A DNA stretch of 43,960 bases from Tautonia marina (GCF_009177065.1 NZ_WEZF01000032.1:1-43960), one strand, 5' to 3'. Counted from the stretch's first letter, positions 8,571-16,840 are shown. A program made the numbers and translations. Notes: a model not told the origin generated them from the letters alone.

Positions 8571-9644
8571 ATGATCCGCAACCTCCTCCCCCGAACGCGA
8601 ACCGAACACCCGTTCCCTCGGCCGATGGCGGCTCTTACCCTGCTGGCGATCGGCCTGAGCCTCTCCCTGGCCTCGGGGGCGATCGCACAGAACGACCCGC
8701 GGCCCGGCGATCGCCTCGAACGCCTTGGGGATGAAATTGTGGTCGCCGGTCAGCTCTTTCACACCACGGCCCCGGTCGTCCTCTGGACCGATCCGGGCGG
8801 CTACGACGCCTACCGCGTCGAGCGTCGCTTCGCCCCTCTGGCCGAGGCCGGCTGGAAGGCGTCGGAGGCCGCCGGCCTGCGCTCTCCCGTCCGCTTCGGC
8901 CTGCGAGGCAACCGCCTTTCCCCCGAGCAGGTCGAGCAGGTCCGCGGTGGCGGCTGGTCGTTGCCCATGCTTCAAGATGTTGTCGATCAGTTCGTCATCC
9001 ACTACGACGTGGCCGGCACCAGCCGCAATTGCTTCCGGGTCCTCCACGACGGCCGAGGCCTGAGCGTTCACTTCATGCTCGACCTCGACGGCACCATCTA
9101 TCAGACCATGGACCTGAAAGAATCCGCCTATCACGCCACCATCGCCAACCAGCGCTCCATCGGCATCGAGATCGCCAACATGGGGGCCTATCCCCCCGCC
9201 AACGCCTCGGCCCTCGACCGCTGGTACGCCCAGGATGCCGACGGCACCACTCGCCTGGTCATCCCCGGTGGCCCCGAGGCCGCCGGCATGAAGAACCTCG
9301 ACGCCAGCTTCCGCCCCTCTCGCAACGAACCGGTCGTCGGCACCGTTCGCGGCATCGAGCTGAAGCAGTACGACCTGACCCCCGAGCAGTACGACTCCCT
9401 CATCAAGCTCACCGCCACCCTCTGCACCGTCTTCCCGAACCTCGATTGCGACTACCCCCGCGACGAAAACGGCAACCTCATCACCGACACCCTTTCCCGA
9501 GACGACTGGCAGTCGTATCAAGGAATCCTCGGACACTTTCACGTGCAAACCAACAAGGTCGATCCCGGCCCCGCCTTCCAGTGGGACAGGCTCATCGAGG
9601 AAGCCCGAGCCCTGATGCCCCCCTCCCCTGCCGATGCGAAGTGA
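8571..9644 (+). CDS. Secreted N-acetylmuramoyl-L-alanine amidase (Amidase_2 / PGRP fold)
   Basis: The 357-residue protein carries a signal peptide (about 1-40, ending AIAQ) and one Amidase_2 domain. The zinc site is visible: H144 in FVIHYD, H188 in AYHATIANQRSIGIEI, and H322/H324 with the downstream KVDPGPAFQW (K329, D331). E200 lies in the SIGIEIANMG strand. The enzyme cuts the amide bond between MurNAc and L-Ala in peptidoglycan. The zone between E200 and H322 is longer than in AmpD, with inserts such as PSRNEPVVGTVRGIELKQYDLTP split over it. Planctomycetes have thin peptidoglycan, so a remodelling or predatory role are both possible. No strong ribosome site precedes ATG 8571. It stands alone, divergent from the desaturase. 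Confidence 0.93.
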   Translation: MIRNLLPRTRTEHPFPRPMAALTLLAIGLSLSLASGAIAQNDPRPGDRLERLGDEIVVAGQLFHTTAPVVLWTDPGGYDAYRVERRFAPLAEAGWKASEAAGLRSPVRFGLRGNRLSPEQVEQVRGGGWSLPMLQDVVDQFVIHYDVAGTSRNCFRVLHDGRGLSVHFMLDLDGTIYQTMDLKESAYHATIANQRSIGIEIANMGAYPPANASALDRWYAQDADGTTRLVIPGGPEAAGMKNLDASFRPSRNEPVVGTVRGIELKQYDLTPEQYDSLIKLTATLCTVFPNLDCDYPRDENGNLITDTLSRDDWQSYQGILGHFHVQTNKVDPGPAFQWDRLIEEARALMPPSPADAK

Positions 9645-9780
9645 CCCCCCTGCCCTTGCTACGCTCGTGAGTGGCTTCGGGGAATTTGATGGTTTCGACC
9701 ATCTCCCCCGCGCGTTACGATGAATCGGTGAGCCTGGCATGATGGACCAACGAGCATCGTCGTTCCCTGCCTGGCGTGAT

Positions 9781-9910
9781 CCCCTCTCCCCTTGCCTTTG
9801 CAAGTGCAAGGAAACGGGGCGCCGCAAGGCCGGGTGAGCATGGCCCCTCTCTCCCAACCCTCGCCCCCGCAACGCGGGGGAGAGGGTGGCCGCAAGGCCG
9901 GGTGAGGGGG
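9781..9910 (+). repeat. Tandem pair of REP-like hairpin elements
   Basis: Two adjacent units each run CCCCTCTC..., a hairpin, then the identical 18-mer GCCGCAAGGCCGGGTGAG (9821-9838 and 9889-9906). The second unit has the perfect stem CCCCCGC/GCGGGGG (9864-9870, 9874-9880) with loop AAC. Units of this text are common as dispersed intergenic repeats in GC-rich bacteria. The whole gap 9645-10142 holds nothing else that I can support. Confidence 0.8.
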
Positions 9911-10142
9911 GTCCCGTGCCCTCAGACCTGTTCGAAGGGGCCGCCTTGCGTGACCCACGCAGGCAAGCGCCCCGCGACCATCACACCGGGCGATCGGCCG
10001 GGAGGGGTCCTGGCCGTTCACCACGTGGCAACCGATTTCTCTCCCCCACCACGCACCGACCGACGACGGCGGCTCTCAACCTAGATCGCCGCCGCGCTCG
10101 ATCGGCCGTCGGGATTCTCTTTTGCGGAGCAAGGTCCCCACC

Positions 10143-11504
10143 ATGACACCCTCGAATTCGAACCCGTCGCGCCGATCCTTCCTCAAGCACACCGGCGCCG
10201 CCGCTTCGGTTTCGGCCCTGGCCGGCGTCTACGTCCCGGCGGTCCACGCGAGTGAGCAGAACACGATCAAGGTTGCCCTCGTCGGTTGCGGCGGTCGCGG
10301 CACCGGCGCCGCGGCCAACGCCCTGTCGGTCCAGAACGGGCCGATCAAGCTGGTCGCCATGGCCGACGTCTTCGAAGATAAACTGACCAACAGCTTTAAC
10401 TATCTTGAAGACAAGTACTCCAGCCAGATGGACGTTCCCGAGGACCGCCGCTTCCTCGGCTTCGACGCCTACAAGAACGCCATCGACTGCCTCGACCCCG
10501 GCGACGTGGTCATCATGACCACTCCCCCCGCCTTCCGATGGCCCCACTTTACCTACGCCATCGAAAAGGGTGTCAACACCTTCATGGAAAAGCCTGTCAC
10601 GGTCGACGGCCCCACCACCCGCCGCATGATCGAGCTGGGCGAAAAGGCGAAGGAAAAAAACCTGAAGGTCGGCGTCGGCCTCATGTGCCGCCACTGCGAC
10701 GCCCGCAAGGCCCTCTACGAACGGATCAAGAACGGTGAGATTGGCGACCTCCTCACCCTCCGCTCCTACCGCCAGGTCGGCGGCGGCGGCCTCATCGGCC
10801 CGAACACCAGCGACATGACGGAGCTGATGTACCAGATCCGCAACTTCCACGGCTTCATGTGGGCCAGTGGCGGTGTGATCATGGACTACATGATCCACAA
10901 CATCGACGAATCGTGCTGGATGAAGGACGCCTGGCCTGTCACCGCCCAGGCCCAGGGGGCCCGCCTCTACCGCGAAGACAAGGTCGATCAGAACTTCGAC
11001 AACTACTCGATCGAATACACCTTCGACGACGGCACCAAGCTGTTCGTCTACACCCGCAACGTCCCCCGCTGCCACCAGGAGTTCGCCAGCTACGCCCACG
11101 GCACCAAGGGCTCGGCCGTTATCTCCACCAACTCCCACACCCCGGCCAAGACCCGCATCTACGCCGACCAGCGCATCGACCAGGGCGAACCCGTCTGGGC
11201 CTTCCCCCAGCCCGAGCCGAACCCCTATCAGCTCGAATGGGACCACCTGATCGCCGCCATCCGCAACGACGAACCCTGGAACGAGGTCAAGCGCGGCGCC
11301 GAGGCCAGCCTCGTGACCGCGATGGGCCGCATGGCCGCCCACACCGGCCGCATCGTCACCTTTGACGAAATGCTCAACCACGACCACGAGTTCGCCCCCG
11401 AGGTCGATCAACTCACGCTCGACTCCCCCGCGCCGCTCCAGCTCCTTGCCAGCGGCATCTATCCCCAGCCCGAACCCGGCCGCCTCCGCGACCGCGAGTT
11501 CTGA
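10143..11504 (+). CDS. Tat-exported Gfo/Idh/MocA-family oxidoreductase
   Basis: I place the start at ATG 10143, eight bases after AAGG in GGAGCAAGG; an in-frame TTG exists at 10122. The 453-residue protein opens with a twin-arginine signal, SRRSFLKHTGAAA, followed by AGVYVPAVHA. A Rossmann domain follows (VALVGCGGRGTGAA), then the family motif EKPVT near residue 155 and a C-terminal alpha/beta domain with GGVIMDYMIHNID. Members are NAD(P)-dependent dehydrogenases of sugars or cyclitols; export with bound cofactor by Tat is typical of planctomycete paralogues. The substrate is unknown. A 13-bp hairpin follows the stop, so it is probably monocistronic. Confidence 0.93.
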   Translation: MTPSNSNPSRRSFLKHTGAAASVSALAGVYVPAVHASEQNTIKVALVGCGGRGTGAAANALSVQNGPIKLVAMADVFEDKLTNSFNYLEDKYSSQMDVPEDRRFLGFDAYKNAIDCLDPGDVVIMTTPPAFRWPHFTYAIEKGVNTFMEKPVTVDGPTTRRMIELGEKAKEKNLKVGVGLMCRHCDARKALYERIKNGEIGDLLTLRSYRQVGGGGLIGPNTSDMTELMYQIRNFHGFMWASGGVIMDYMIHNIDESCWMKDAWPVTAQAQGARLYREDKVDQNFDNYSIEYTFDDGTKLFVYTRNVPRCHQEFASYAHGTKGSAVISTNSHTPAKTRIYADQRIDQGEPVWAFPQPEPNPYQLEWDHLIAAIRNDEPWNEVKRGAEASLVTAMGRMAAHTGRIVTFDEMLNHDHEFAPEVDQLTLDSPAPLQLLASGIYPQPEPGRLRDREF

Positions 11505-11516
11505 TCCCCACCATCC

Positions 11517-11550
11517 CGGCCGATCCCCCCTCACCTCGGGGGATCGGCCG
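11517..11550. terminator. Hairpin after the Gfo/Idh gene
   Basis: CGGCCGATCCCCC (11517-11529) pairs perfectly with GGGGGATCGGCCG (11538-11550) around an eight-base loop. There is no T tract, so termination is inferred from position. Confidence 0.6.
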
Positions 11551-11574
11551 ATCCTCCGTTGGTTGGAGCGATTC

Positions 11575-12339
11575 GTGGACGACCTTCGTCTCTTGATCGA
11601 CCTCCATAAAGAGGCAGCCCGCCAGGGACCCGGCAGCGATGCCGAGACCGAACGCGCGCTTACGCTGGCCCGGGTCGACCGGTCGAAGCCCCTCACCATC
11701 GCCGACATCGGCTGCGGCACCGGCGCGTCCACCCTCGTCCTCGCTCGCCTTCTCAACGCAACCATCACCGCGGTCGACCTGTTTCAGGACTTCCTTGACG
11801 AGCTTGAAACGCGCGCAAGCGAGCAAGGCCTTTCTGAGAAAATCACAACCCTATGCGCGTCGATGGATGACCTGCCCTTTGCGGATGAGCAATTCGATGT
11901 GATCTGGTCCGAAGGCGCCATCTACAACATCGGATTTGAACACGGCGTCAAAACCTGGAACCGGTTCTTGAACGTCGGCGGCCTCCTCGCCGTCTCGGAG
12001 ATCACCTGGACCACCGGTTCCCGGCCGGCCGAGCTCCAGGCCCACTGGGAGCGGGAATATCCCGAGATCGACGTCGCCTCCTCCAAACTGCGCGTTCTGG
12101 AACAAAATGGTTATATGCCGGTTGGCTATTTTGTCTTGCCCGAGCATTGCTGGCTCGACCATTACTACCGGCCCATCCAAGATCGCCTTGACCAATTCCT
12201 GGCTCGACACGGTTACCGCGCCGACGCACAAGCCATCGTCGATGCGGAAATTCGAGAAATCGAACTCTATGAGACCTACCGTGCCTCTTACAGCTACGGT
12301 TTCTATCTCGCACGAAAGGTGGATCGGCCAACGTCCTAA
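11575..12339 (+). CDS. Class I SAM-dependent methyltransferase
   Basis: I choose GTG 11575, six bases after GGAG (11565-11568); this gives 254 residues starting VDDLRLLIDLHKEAARQGPG. The open frame upstream overlaps the oxidoreductase and is spurious. Motif I is IADIGCGTGAS near residue 42; the acidic ribose-binding residue is in ITAVDLF; motif post-I is ITTLCASMDDLPF; FDVIWSEGAIYNIGF is motif II. The N-terminal HKEAARQGPGS stretch is typical of small-molecule methyltransferases of the Methyltransf_11/25 type. No signal peptide, so it should be cytosolic. Substrate unknown. The last 80 residues (HCWLDHYYRPIQDRLDQFL) form a helical lid-like tail. Confidence 0.88.
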   Translation: MDDLRLLIDLHKEAARQGPGSDAETERALTLARVDRSKPLTIADIGCGTGASTLVLARLLNATITAVDLFQDFLDELETRASEQGLSEKITTLCASMDDLPFADEQFDVIWSEGAIYNIGFEHGVKTWNRFLNVGGLLAVSEITWTTGSRPAELQAHWEREYPEIDVASSKLRVLEQNGYMPVGYFVLPEHCWLDHYYRPIQDRLDQFLARHGYRADAQAIVDAEIREIELYETYRASYSYGFYLARKVDRPTS

Positions 12340-12369
12340 CACCGCGACGTCCCTCCCCGTCGGTCGCTC

Positions 12370-13464
12370 TCATTCCTCCCCGCCTGTCACCTCCTTCACC
12401 TTCTCAAAAAACGCCCGCTTCCGCTCCGTGTTCAAATCCCAGCGCACCGGCGGCGACTGATAGCCATCTTCATAATTGTTCCTCCCCGGATCGAAGAACC
12501 CCCACGACGCATAGTCTCCAATCGCCGCCGCCATGTTGTTCGTCGGCTGATCGAAGTCGAAGTGATCGTCCTCATTAAAGAGGATCGGCATCGGTCGATA
12601 CCCCGGCACGTCCCGACACTGACGCACCATCTCCCCGATCCTTGCCGGGTCCTTCACGCCGTTGCCGTGTAATAGCAGGAAATCCGCCGACCGCACCACA
12701 TTCTCCCTCGGCACCGTCCCCCCGCCATAGCTTGTCCCCACCAGCAACCGCCGGCCGTCCCGCGTCCGCCCCTTCACATGCTCGATCAGCTCATGCACCC
12801 GATCCGGCTTGAGAATGTCGTGATCATACCTCACGTTGCATTCATTGTTCACTTCAATGATCACATTCGTGTAACCATGGTCAAACACCCAGTCCACCGC
12901 GTTGTCCACCGCCTGCGTGACGGCCTCCTCATCCCTCAGCCGCTCATCCTGCCCGAAGTAGAAGATCCCCAGAATCGCCACCATCCCCAGCTCATCCGCC
13001 CGATCCAGAATCCGCTCCAGCCGATCCATGTACTCCGGCCTCAGACTTCCATCCCCTTTGATCGCCGAGTTATGCCACGGCTGCTCCCTCGAATACCCCT
13101 CGGGGCTTCCCCCTTGCAGGTTGATCGTGAACGCCAGCAAGCCGTGCCTCCTCCACTCGGGCATGGCCGCGAGAAACTCCCTCGTGTTCCGCTCCGCGTC
13201 GTACTCCCCCGTGTCCGGATACGCCCACCGATGCCTCGTCTCCGGGTTCAGGTCATCGAAGATTCCCTGTACCATCCTTGAGTTCATCAGCAATCCCTCG
13301 ATCTTCGATCCGTTCCATTCCCTCCCCTCATACGTCGGCGACCCGTTCAGGAAGAACGCCTCCCCCCTGATCTCCACTTTCGTCTGCCGTTCCGGGGCCT
13401 CCTCGGCCCCAGCCACCGACATCGGAACCAGTGCAACCGACACCACCAAGGTGATCCATCTCAT
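12370..13464 (-). CDS. Secreted glycoside-hydrolase-like TIM-barrel protein (clan GH-A type)
   Basis: AAAGGA lies eight bases before the ATG. The 364-residue protein has a signal peptide (1-20, SVAGAEE) and then a barrel pattern of alternating strands: LLAFTINLQGG, MVAILGIFYFG, VIIEVNNECN and PILFNEDDHF. By analogy with clan GH-A, E208 in EVNNE would be acid/base on strand 4, and E298 in FNEDD the nucleophile on strand 7; this pairing is inference from spacing. Family number cannot be assigned by eye. An N-terminal segment EIRGEAFFLNGSPTYEGREW resembles DUF4038-like openings. It ends 30 bases from the convergent methyltransferase. Probable job: extracellular glycan cleavage. Confidence 0.8.
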   Translation of the reverse strand: MRWITLVVSVALVPMSVAGAEEAPERQTKVEIRGEAFFLNGSPTYEGREWNGSKIEGLLMNSRMVQGIFDDLNPETRHRWAYPDTGEYDAERNTREFLAAMPEWRRHGLLAFTINLQGGSPEGYSREQPWHNSAIKGDGSLRPEYMDRLERILDRADELGMVAILGIFYFGQDERLRDEEAVTQAVDNAVDWVFDHGYTNVIIEVNNECNVRYDHDILKPDRVHELIEHVKGRTRDGRRLLVGTSYGGGTVPRENVVRSADFLLLHGNGVKDPARIGEMVRQCRDVPGYRPMPILFNEDDHFDFDQPTNNMAAAIGDYASWGFFDPGRNNYEDGYQSPPVRWDLNTERKRAFFEKVKEVTGGEE

Positions 13465-13587
13465 CGGGGCGGTCCTTTGTTCTGCCTGTCATTCCCCGGA
13501 ATCCCCAACCTCCGCCCCTCTCCGATACCCGACCTCCCCTCCCGACGCAACGCCCTGGAGTTCGGCCCGCCCTTGCTCACCCCACCG

Positions 13588-14100
13588 TCACACAGGCAAG
13601 TGAAGAAAGTTATACGCCACGTTCGGATTGCTGCCGATCGACAACGTGGTGTCCAGCCACGAATGCGGCTTCCATTCCTGCGTGCCGATGTTCACCGGTT
13701 CGGGATCATGAATGAAAAGCTGTGACGAGGACACGCCGGTGATCACCACCACATGCCCATACGACGCCGTGCTGGTCACCTTCAGCCCCGCCGTCCAGAT
13801 CGGCCCATAATCGTTCAGCCATCCCGCCACCGCCTCGATCGTCGGACTCATCGGCGGCACCTGACGCAACCCCATGAGCTGCGCAAACCGGACCATCTCC
13901 GTCAGCGGCAACCCGTTGTTCGCCTTGTACAGTTGAACTGTCTCGTTCACCTGGCTCGGGTCGGGCAGTGCGCCCTCGGTCATCTGCATCCGCTCGCGTC
14001 GCCACCGGATCAGCATTTGAGCGCTGGCATACCAGCACGCCATCCCCTGATCTTGCGGAATCAGCGGAACATTCTGCACCACATAGGTCGCAACCATCAC
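13588..14100 (-). CDS. Papain-like cysteine protease, C70/AvrRpt2 type, without signal peptide
   Basis: The 170-residue protein starts at ATG 14100 with CGGAGGG six to seven bases upstream. It shows a full papain-like set: Q16/Q18 and C22 in QDQGMACWYASA, H116 in YGHVVVITGV, and D132 in FIHDPEP. This matches the Peptidase_C70 (AvrRpt2-like) and C39-like group, in which the Cys-Trp pair opens a helix. The length equals one bare catalytic domain. There is no signal peptide or membrane helix, unlike most proteases here, so it acts in the cytosol or leaves by an unseen secretion system. It is the last of three collinear genes (135 aa, 257 aa, protease). Confidence 0.85.
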   Translation of the reverse strand: MMVATYVVQNVPLIPQDQGMACWYASAQMLIRWRRERMQMTEGALPDPSQVNETVQLYKANNGLPLTEMVRFAQLMGLRQVPPMSPTIEAVAGWLNDYGPIWTAGLKVTSTASYGHVVVITGVSSSQLFIHDPEPVNIGTQEWKPHSWLDTTLSIGSNPNVAYNFLHLPV

Positions 14101-14207
14101 TTAGCCCTCCGTTTCAAAAGAATCACCGTCGCACATCAATTCAATTCACGATCAACGAACCGAAGCAGCACGTCCCAATGCCCGCAGTTCCACTCCCTCA
14201 CCCGACA

Positions 14208-14981
14208 TCACCTCCCAAACAGCTCCGCGCAGGCGTCGTCTTCGAGTACCTTCTGCGCGATCGGGGCACTAACCTCGACCGTGGCGAATCCCGAGGTCGC
14301 ATCCTCGAATGATCCGATCTGAATGTCTGAGAAGCTACCCGTCGCCCCTCCTTGCACCGAGACTTCCACCTCGAAGAACACCGGGCCATCGTTGATCGGG
14401 GTGAATCGCAGCGAGACCTCCTCGTTCAGGTCGAAGGGAGCGGGCAAGATCACCCCCGCGCTGGCGGGATGGGTCACGGAGTGGTGGAAGATCTGGGGCG
14501 ATCGGGCGATTTCGAAGAGGTCGCCCGCATCATTGACCTGAAAGATCCTGATGAACGTGAACACCAGCCCGATGGTGAACGGGGCGGGATTCCGGCCGAA
14601 CGGCGGCGAGCCGCCGGGCGTCTCGGCCGGGAAGTGCCGCATCCGCCCCCTCGCGGCCACCCGGGCGCGGAATTCGTACTCGATCCCGGTCAGGATGTCT
14701 CCCCCGGCAATCCCCGACAGATACGCGAAATCGGCTCCGATCACCCCTCGCTTGTTCTGAACGAAATTGCCGCAGCCAAACGCCTGGCCCCGGATTCGTC
14801 CCACATTGGCGTTGGTGAAGTTGGCTGTCAACGCATTCGGACCACCGCATGAATCAAGAATCGGCACAAATTGTTGTTTTTCATTGATCGTGTTCAGTTC
14901 CGTATCGATTTCATCAGGCTCGATGGGGCTGTAGAGAATCAGGCAGGCCAACCACTGGAGGAAGTCTCCGATGCCGTTCAT
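14208..14981 (-). CDS. Unrecognised 257-aa protein, middle gene of the protease trio
   Basis: I choose ATG 14981, five to six bases after GAGGTG; a TTG at 15002 is the alternative. The product begins NGIGDFLQWLACLILYSPIEP, a weakly hydrophobic helix and not a clear signal peptide. The remainder is predicted beta-rich: EFRARVAARGRMR, IGLVFTFIRIFQV, EEVSLRFTPI, VFFEVEVSVQGGATGSF. This resembles a sandwich or jelly-roll fold. There are four cysteines (two as SCGG and FGCGNF). I do not know the family. It is 107 bases upstream of the protease gene and 53 bases downstream of the 135-aa gene, all on one strand. It could be a substrate, inhibitor or structural partner; nothing shows which. Confidence 0.7.
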   Translation of the reverse strand: MNGIGDFLQWLACLILYSPIEPDEIDTELNTINEKQQFVPILDSCGGPNALTANFTNANVGRIRGQAFGCGNFVQNKRGVIGADFAYLSGIAGGDILTGIEYEFRARVAARGRMRHFPAETPGGSPPFGRNPAPFTIGLVFTFIRIFQVNDAGDLFEIARSPQIFHHSVTHPASAGVILPAPFDLNEEVSLRFTPINDGPVFFEVEVSVQGGATGSFSDIQIGSFEDATSGFATVEVSAPIAQKVLEDDACAELFGR

Positions 14982-15034
14982 TCTGCACCTCAAAAAATTC
15001 AAGCAATCGTTCGGAACCCAGGACCGATCGGGTC

Positions 15035-15442
15035 CTATCCGCGATCCGTCTTTTTGCCCGTCCGAGTGCGTTGTTTTTCCGGCTTGATGGCCTGAAGCTC
15101 GTTGACTTCGTCCTCGATTCCAAGCTTCCGCAGAATGGCCTGGTGCAGCTCGACCTGGCGCTTGAGCGACTTCTCACTGAGGAGATCCTCAGGCTGGATG
15201 GGCGTCCGCTCACGATTTCTTGAGGTCTTGAAGACCTGGACTTCCTTCTTATGGTCTTTGAGGCTCGACTTCCGAGGCTGCACCGCCCCGACGAGCATCG
15301 CCGGATCCCGCAGGATCTCGCTCCGTACGTTCGGGGAAAGCTGGGTCGTCATGCCAATCAGCTCAGCCATCTTCTCCACGACGTCCTTCAGCTCAATCGA
15401 CGTTTTTCCGGCAGCCCTGGACTGGGCAGATGGTTTCGCCAT
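15035..15442 (-). CDS. Unrecognised small basic helical protein, first gene of the protease trio
   Basis: The start is set at ATG 15442, with GAAGGG about eight bases upstream; the frame is open to 15589 without a better start. The 135-residue product is lysine- and arginine-rich and lacks a signal peptide. Residues 15-45 (IELKDVVEKMAELIGM) and 85-120 (EKSLKRQVELHQAILRKLGI) read as amphipathic helices. The C terminus is a basic tail (KPEKQRTRTGKKTDRG). This could bind nucleic acid or an acidic partner. No family recognised. It is the promoter-proximal gene of the run that ends with the papain-like protease. Confidence 0.65.
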   Translation of the reverse strand: MAKPSAQSRAAGKTSIELKDVVEKMAELIGMTTQLSPNVRSEILRDPAMLVGAVQPRKSSLKDHKKEVQVFKTSRNRERTPIQPEDLLSEKSLKRQVELHQAILRKLGIEDEVNELQAIKPEKQRTRTGKKTDRG

Positions 15443-15600
15443 GAGAGATCGCCCTTCGAATGAAGTGTGGATCATTTGACGTGGACTCGGGAGCGTCGTC
15501 CGCTCCCGAATCATTGAAGATACAAATCTGGCCCTTCGAGACGCGATCAGAAAATGAGTCGTTTCCCGACAAAAAATCGGCCAGGTCACGGAGTGGCTCG
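15443..15600. other. Upstream region of the protease trio
   Basis: No gene is supported. The segment is followed by the diverged leader copy at 15601-15850. A plus-strand frame across it shares the pattern IW...VILT...APEV with the matching frame at 16634-16984, but neither has a credible start. Confidence 0.45.
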
Positions 15601-15850
15601 GTCATCCTGACCGCAGCCAGCCTCGCTCCCGAAGTGGAAATCACGCCACTCCTGCTCGAAAAGTTCGTCCCCGCTTCAGATTATTATGACGATCACTCCT
15701 CAATTTCTCGATGGGATTGAAGACGAGGCCCACCCATCTCGTGCGAGGCGACGGAGCCGCCCGGTGCCGAGCCGAGGGAGCCCACACCCCGCGCCGCCGA
15801 GGACAACCATCAGGCGCACCGCAACCATCGAGTCTCACACCATGAGCCTC
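15601..15850 (+). repeat. Leader copy A, diverged direct repeat of 16841-17155
   Basis: It shares GTCATCCTGACC, GCTCCCGAAGT, CGTCCCCGC, TTCTCGATGG, GGCGACGGAGCCGCCC, AGGACAACC and CAACCATCGAG in the same order with copy B. It ends in ATGAGCCTCGCAA, matching the ATGAGCCCCAGCAA start of the gene behind copy B. Copy A lacks about 50 bases that copy B has after the first motif. The downstream gene is absent; the 119-bp repeat starts 18 bases later. Confidence 0.7.
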
Positions 15851-16620
15851 GCAACTCCTCCCCCTCCGCGGGTGGCCCCGGTTGCTCGCCAACCGGGGTC
15901 GCGGAGCGACGAGAGGCTATGAGGCGGCGTCCCGCTGTCTCCTGCGGCTGCGCCGCCCCGGTTGGCGAGCAACCGGGGCCACCCGCGACGCCTCAGCCAC
16001 ACCCCGAGCCCAGCCAGGCCGCCAATGGAGGCCAGGACCAGGCTCGATGGTTCGGGAACCGCCCTCAAATGGATGTTGTCCACGGCCAAGGTGAGCGGGA
16101 ACAGGTTGCCATCGGAATCCAGCTCGAAGCCACTCACGATGTTCAAAGAGAGTGAATGAATCTTCGTGAATCCACTCGGGCGAATCGTGCTGAACGTACT
16201 CGACCCAGTCCGATAGGCGATGCGGTCGCCACCGCCACTGGTCAACTGGACGCGACTATTTTCGTCGGTCTCGACCTCGAACGGCCCGCCTCCGGGGTTG
16301 TTCAGGTTGGCGATGTCCATCGAAATGAGGCTGAACGACCGGCCGTCCAGCCTGGTAATTGTAACCTCTGCCCCCGAGGCGTTGCCGGGATCACTGTCGA
16401 GAAGCGCGTTGTTGCCGCCTCCGAGGTCGCTGACCATCTGCCTGTCACCGAACCCGACGAAGTTCAGCCGGTAACCGTTCTCGGTCAGGCTCGTGAACAG
16501 TCCCGTCGGCTGCCCATCGAAGGTCAGCACCGACTCGGCCGTTGCCCTGCTCGTTGCACCGGCCATCACGGCCGATGCAACCGCCACCACGGCCAGCATT
16601 CTGAAGCTTCCCATGAGCAT
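15835..16620 (-). CDS. PEP-CTERM exported protein with a repeat-encoded C-terminal tail
   Basis: Start at 16620 or 16614; AGGA fits the second better. The 261-residue frame has a signal peptide (1-29, TSRATAES), a beta-rich ectodomain (SVLTFDGQPTG, SFSLISMDIANLNN) of the kind often ending in LAVDNIHLRAV, and then the sorting signal VPEPSS, a TM helix (LVLASIGGLAGLGVWL) and the basic RRR. PEP-CTERM proteins normally stop right after this. Here another 50 residues follow, beginning RGWPRLLANRG. Residues about 212-251 are encoded by a 119-bp inverted-repeat element and the last ten by the reverse of a duplicated leader. The natural stop has therefore probably been displaced. An exosortase would process it; none is in the window. 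Confidence 0.85.
   Translation of the reverse strand: MLMGSFRMLAVVAVASAVMAGATSRATAESVLTFDGQPTGLFTSLTENGYRLNFVGFGDRQMVSDLGGGNNALLDSDPGNASGAEVTITRLDGRSFSLISMDIANLNNPGGGPFEVETDENSRVQLTSGGGDRIAYRTGSSTFSTIRPSGFTKIHSLSLNIVSGFELDSDGNLFPLTLAVDNIHLRAVPEPSSLVLASIGGLAGLGVWLRRRGWPRLLANRGGAAAGDSGTPPHSLSSLRDPGWRATGATRGGGGVARLMV
15868..15986. repeat. 119-bp nested inverted-repeat element, copy 1
   Basis: Two perfect 31-bp inverted arms (15868-15898 and 15956-15986) flank a 57-base centre. Each arm holds its own palindrome, CCCCGGTTG/CAACCGGGG, so the element can fold as two small hairpins or one long one. Copy 2 lies at 38770-38888 with the same 31-57-31 geometry. The element is short, has no coding capacity of its own and resembles a MITE or REP-type repeat. 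Confidence 0.9.
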
Positions 16621-16840
16621 AATCCTATGGTGATTGATGTGTCAGATCTTCCTGCGCTCCCACATTTCACACACGCCTTCGCCCGAGAGCGCCCTGGGCC
16701 TGGTCCAGTTGGCGGTCGTCCGACGTTATCCCTACGCGACCAGCCTTGCAAGTCGCAAAATCAAAAAATTCTTGTGTGGCTTGTGTGATGAGATCTGGCT
16801 AAGCCGTCGCACAGCCACGCTTTCCCACGGGATCGCCGAG
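16621..16840. other. Upstream region of the PEP-CTERM gene
   Basis: It contains an AT-rich patch near 16750-16790 (CAAAATCAAAAAATTC). A promoter for the minus-strand PEP-CTERM gene should lie here, but I cannot name its boxes. No gene seen. Confidence 0.4.

Noticed and set aside
9981-11768. 595-codon open frame on the minus strand across the oxidoreductase gene
   Set aside because: It is antisense to a protein with clear Tat and Gfo/Idh motifs. Its product is Gly/Val/Asp-rich without domain motifs, as expected from third-position GC bias.
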